NCBI GenBank assembly: GCA_963704835.1
Contig: CAVPHW010000003.1
Location: 310,001-374,000 of the forward strand
Length of the DNA: 64,000 nt
DNA from: GCA-2746605 sp963704835
GTDB taxonomy: Bacteria; Bacteroidota; Ignavibacteria; Ignavibacteriales; Melioribacteraceae
Direction of reading: 5' to 3'
How positions within the stretch are numbered: position 1 is the first letter of the stretch; each line of letters opens with the position of its first letter. This document shows positions 63,944 to 64,000 of this stretch, in pieces. The position numbers and the translations under genes are program-made. Below the pieces are notes generated by a model. The model was not told where the DNA came from and did not search any database. It saw only the letters and a program-made list of their open reading frames with translations.

Positions 63944-64000
63944 TTAATTTTTATTAACCATTGGCATAATTATTTTATGTTTTTTTGCATTGTCTATTGC
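63944..64000 (-). CDS. C-terminal end of an unidentified protein, cut by the window edge
   Basis: On the minus strand the frame is open from the window end to a TAA at 63944-63946 and encodes AIDNAKKHKIIMPMVNKN. It lies nine bases upstream of the serA start, as expected for the preceding gene of an operon. Eighteen residues do not allow a name; the end does not resemble SerC, the most likely partner. Confidence 0.35.
   Translation of the reverse strand, partial: AIDNAKKHKIIMPMVNKN

Noticed and set aside
1..64000. CRISPR arrays, tRNA or rRNA genes, prophage and toxin-antitoxin modules
   Set aside because: No regularly spaced repeats, cloverleaf-type sequences, ribosomal RNA stretches or phage gene runs were seen on either strand.
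63944..64000. serC as the gene before serA
   Set aside because: The visible C-terminal 18 residues do not resemble the SerC end, so no name was given.

Overview
The window is one stretch of an AT-rich chromosome, apparently from a free-living Gram-negative bacterium of the Bacteroidota/Chlorobiota/Ignavibacteriota group. The most likely placement is Ignavibacteriota. This is inferred from two GWxTD-domain proteins, a PorV/PorQ-type barrel, a large secreted protein with a type IX secretion (T9SS)-like C-terminus, a phosphoglycerate dehydrogenase of the Bacteroidota type, and an ATP synthase operon lacking the beta and epsilon genes. No rRNA or other decisive marker is present. No tRNA, rRNA or CRISPR array was seen.

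Layout. (1) 1-7494 is a division and cell-wall cluster: murD (cut by the window edge), ftsW, murG, murC, ftsQ, ftsA, ftsZ, tightly packed with ATGA overlaps; a nested hairpin follows ftsZ. (2) 7654-29299 is a surface-polysaccharide region: a small outer-membrane protein, rfbB, a broken SLBB export protein, a Wzz-type chain-length protein, flippase, Wzy-like polymerase, a decayed IS3-family element (14904-16284), three glycosyltransferases, a reverse-strand asparagine synthase-like gene, a glycosyltransferase remnant, a WbpE/WbpB/WbpD-like amino-sugar cassette, a polyprenyl phosphosugar transferase, a DPM1-like enzyme, and a GT2 fused to a sugar transferase that has lost its catalytic motifs. 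(3) 29296-38728 is mostly housekeeping: accA, a thioesterase, a second flippase, dut, dnaE, an enoyl-ACP reductase-like SDR, an acyl-CoA dehydrogenase and trxA. (4) 38767-50864 encodes exported proteins: a beta-propeller, a TonB-receptor-like barrel, a 1259-residue T9SS-like protein, a PorV/PorQ-type barrel and two tandem GWxTD proteins. (5) 50873-53065 holds an LpxL-type acyltransferase, an M23 peptidase and a bactofilin, leading into (6) atpZ/I, atpB, E, F, H, A, G (53055-58403). (7) 58424-62174 is ffh, rpsP, khpA, rimM, trmD, rplS, closed by a strong terminator. (8) The end holds an MqnA-like orphan and a convergent serA.

A recurrent oddity is that many genes are broken by single-base shifts. 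I count about 16 outside the IS, and about 14 of them look like +1 insertions. They hit essential genes (atpF three times, atpA once inside its P-loop) as well as accessory ones. The simplest reading is uncorrected insertion-type assembly errors, so several apparent pseudogenes may be intact in the cell. Corrected gene spans are given where the reading frame can be followed.

The best candidates for something undescribed are the GT2-sugar-transferase pseudoenzyme fusion (27307-29299) and the TonB-receptor-like/T9SS-like/PorV triad with its four-codon leader ORF and the neighbouring GWxTD pair (40033-50864). Both are inferences from family features; neither is a proven system.
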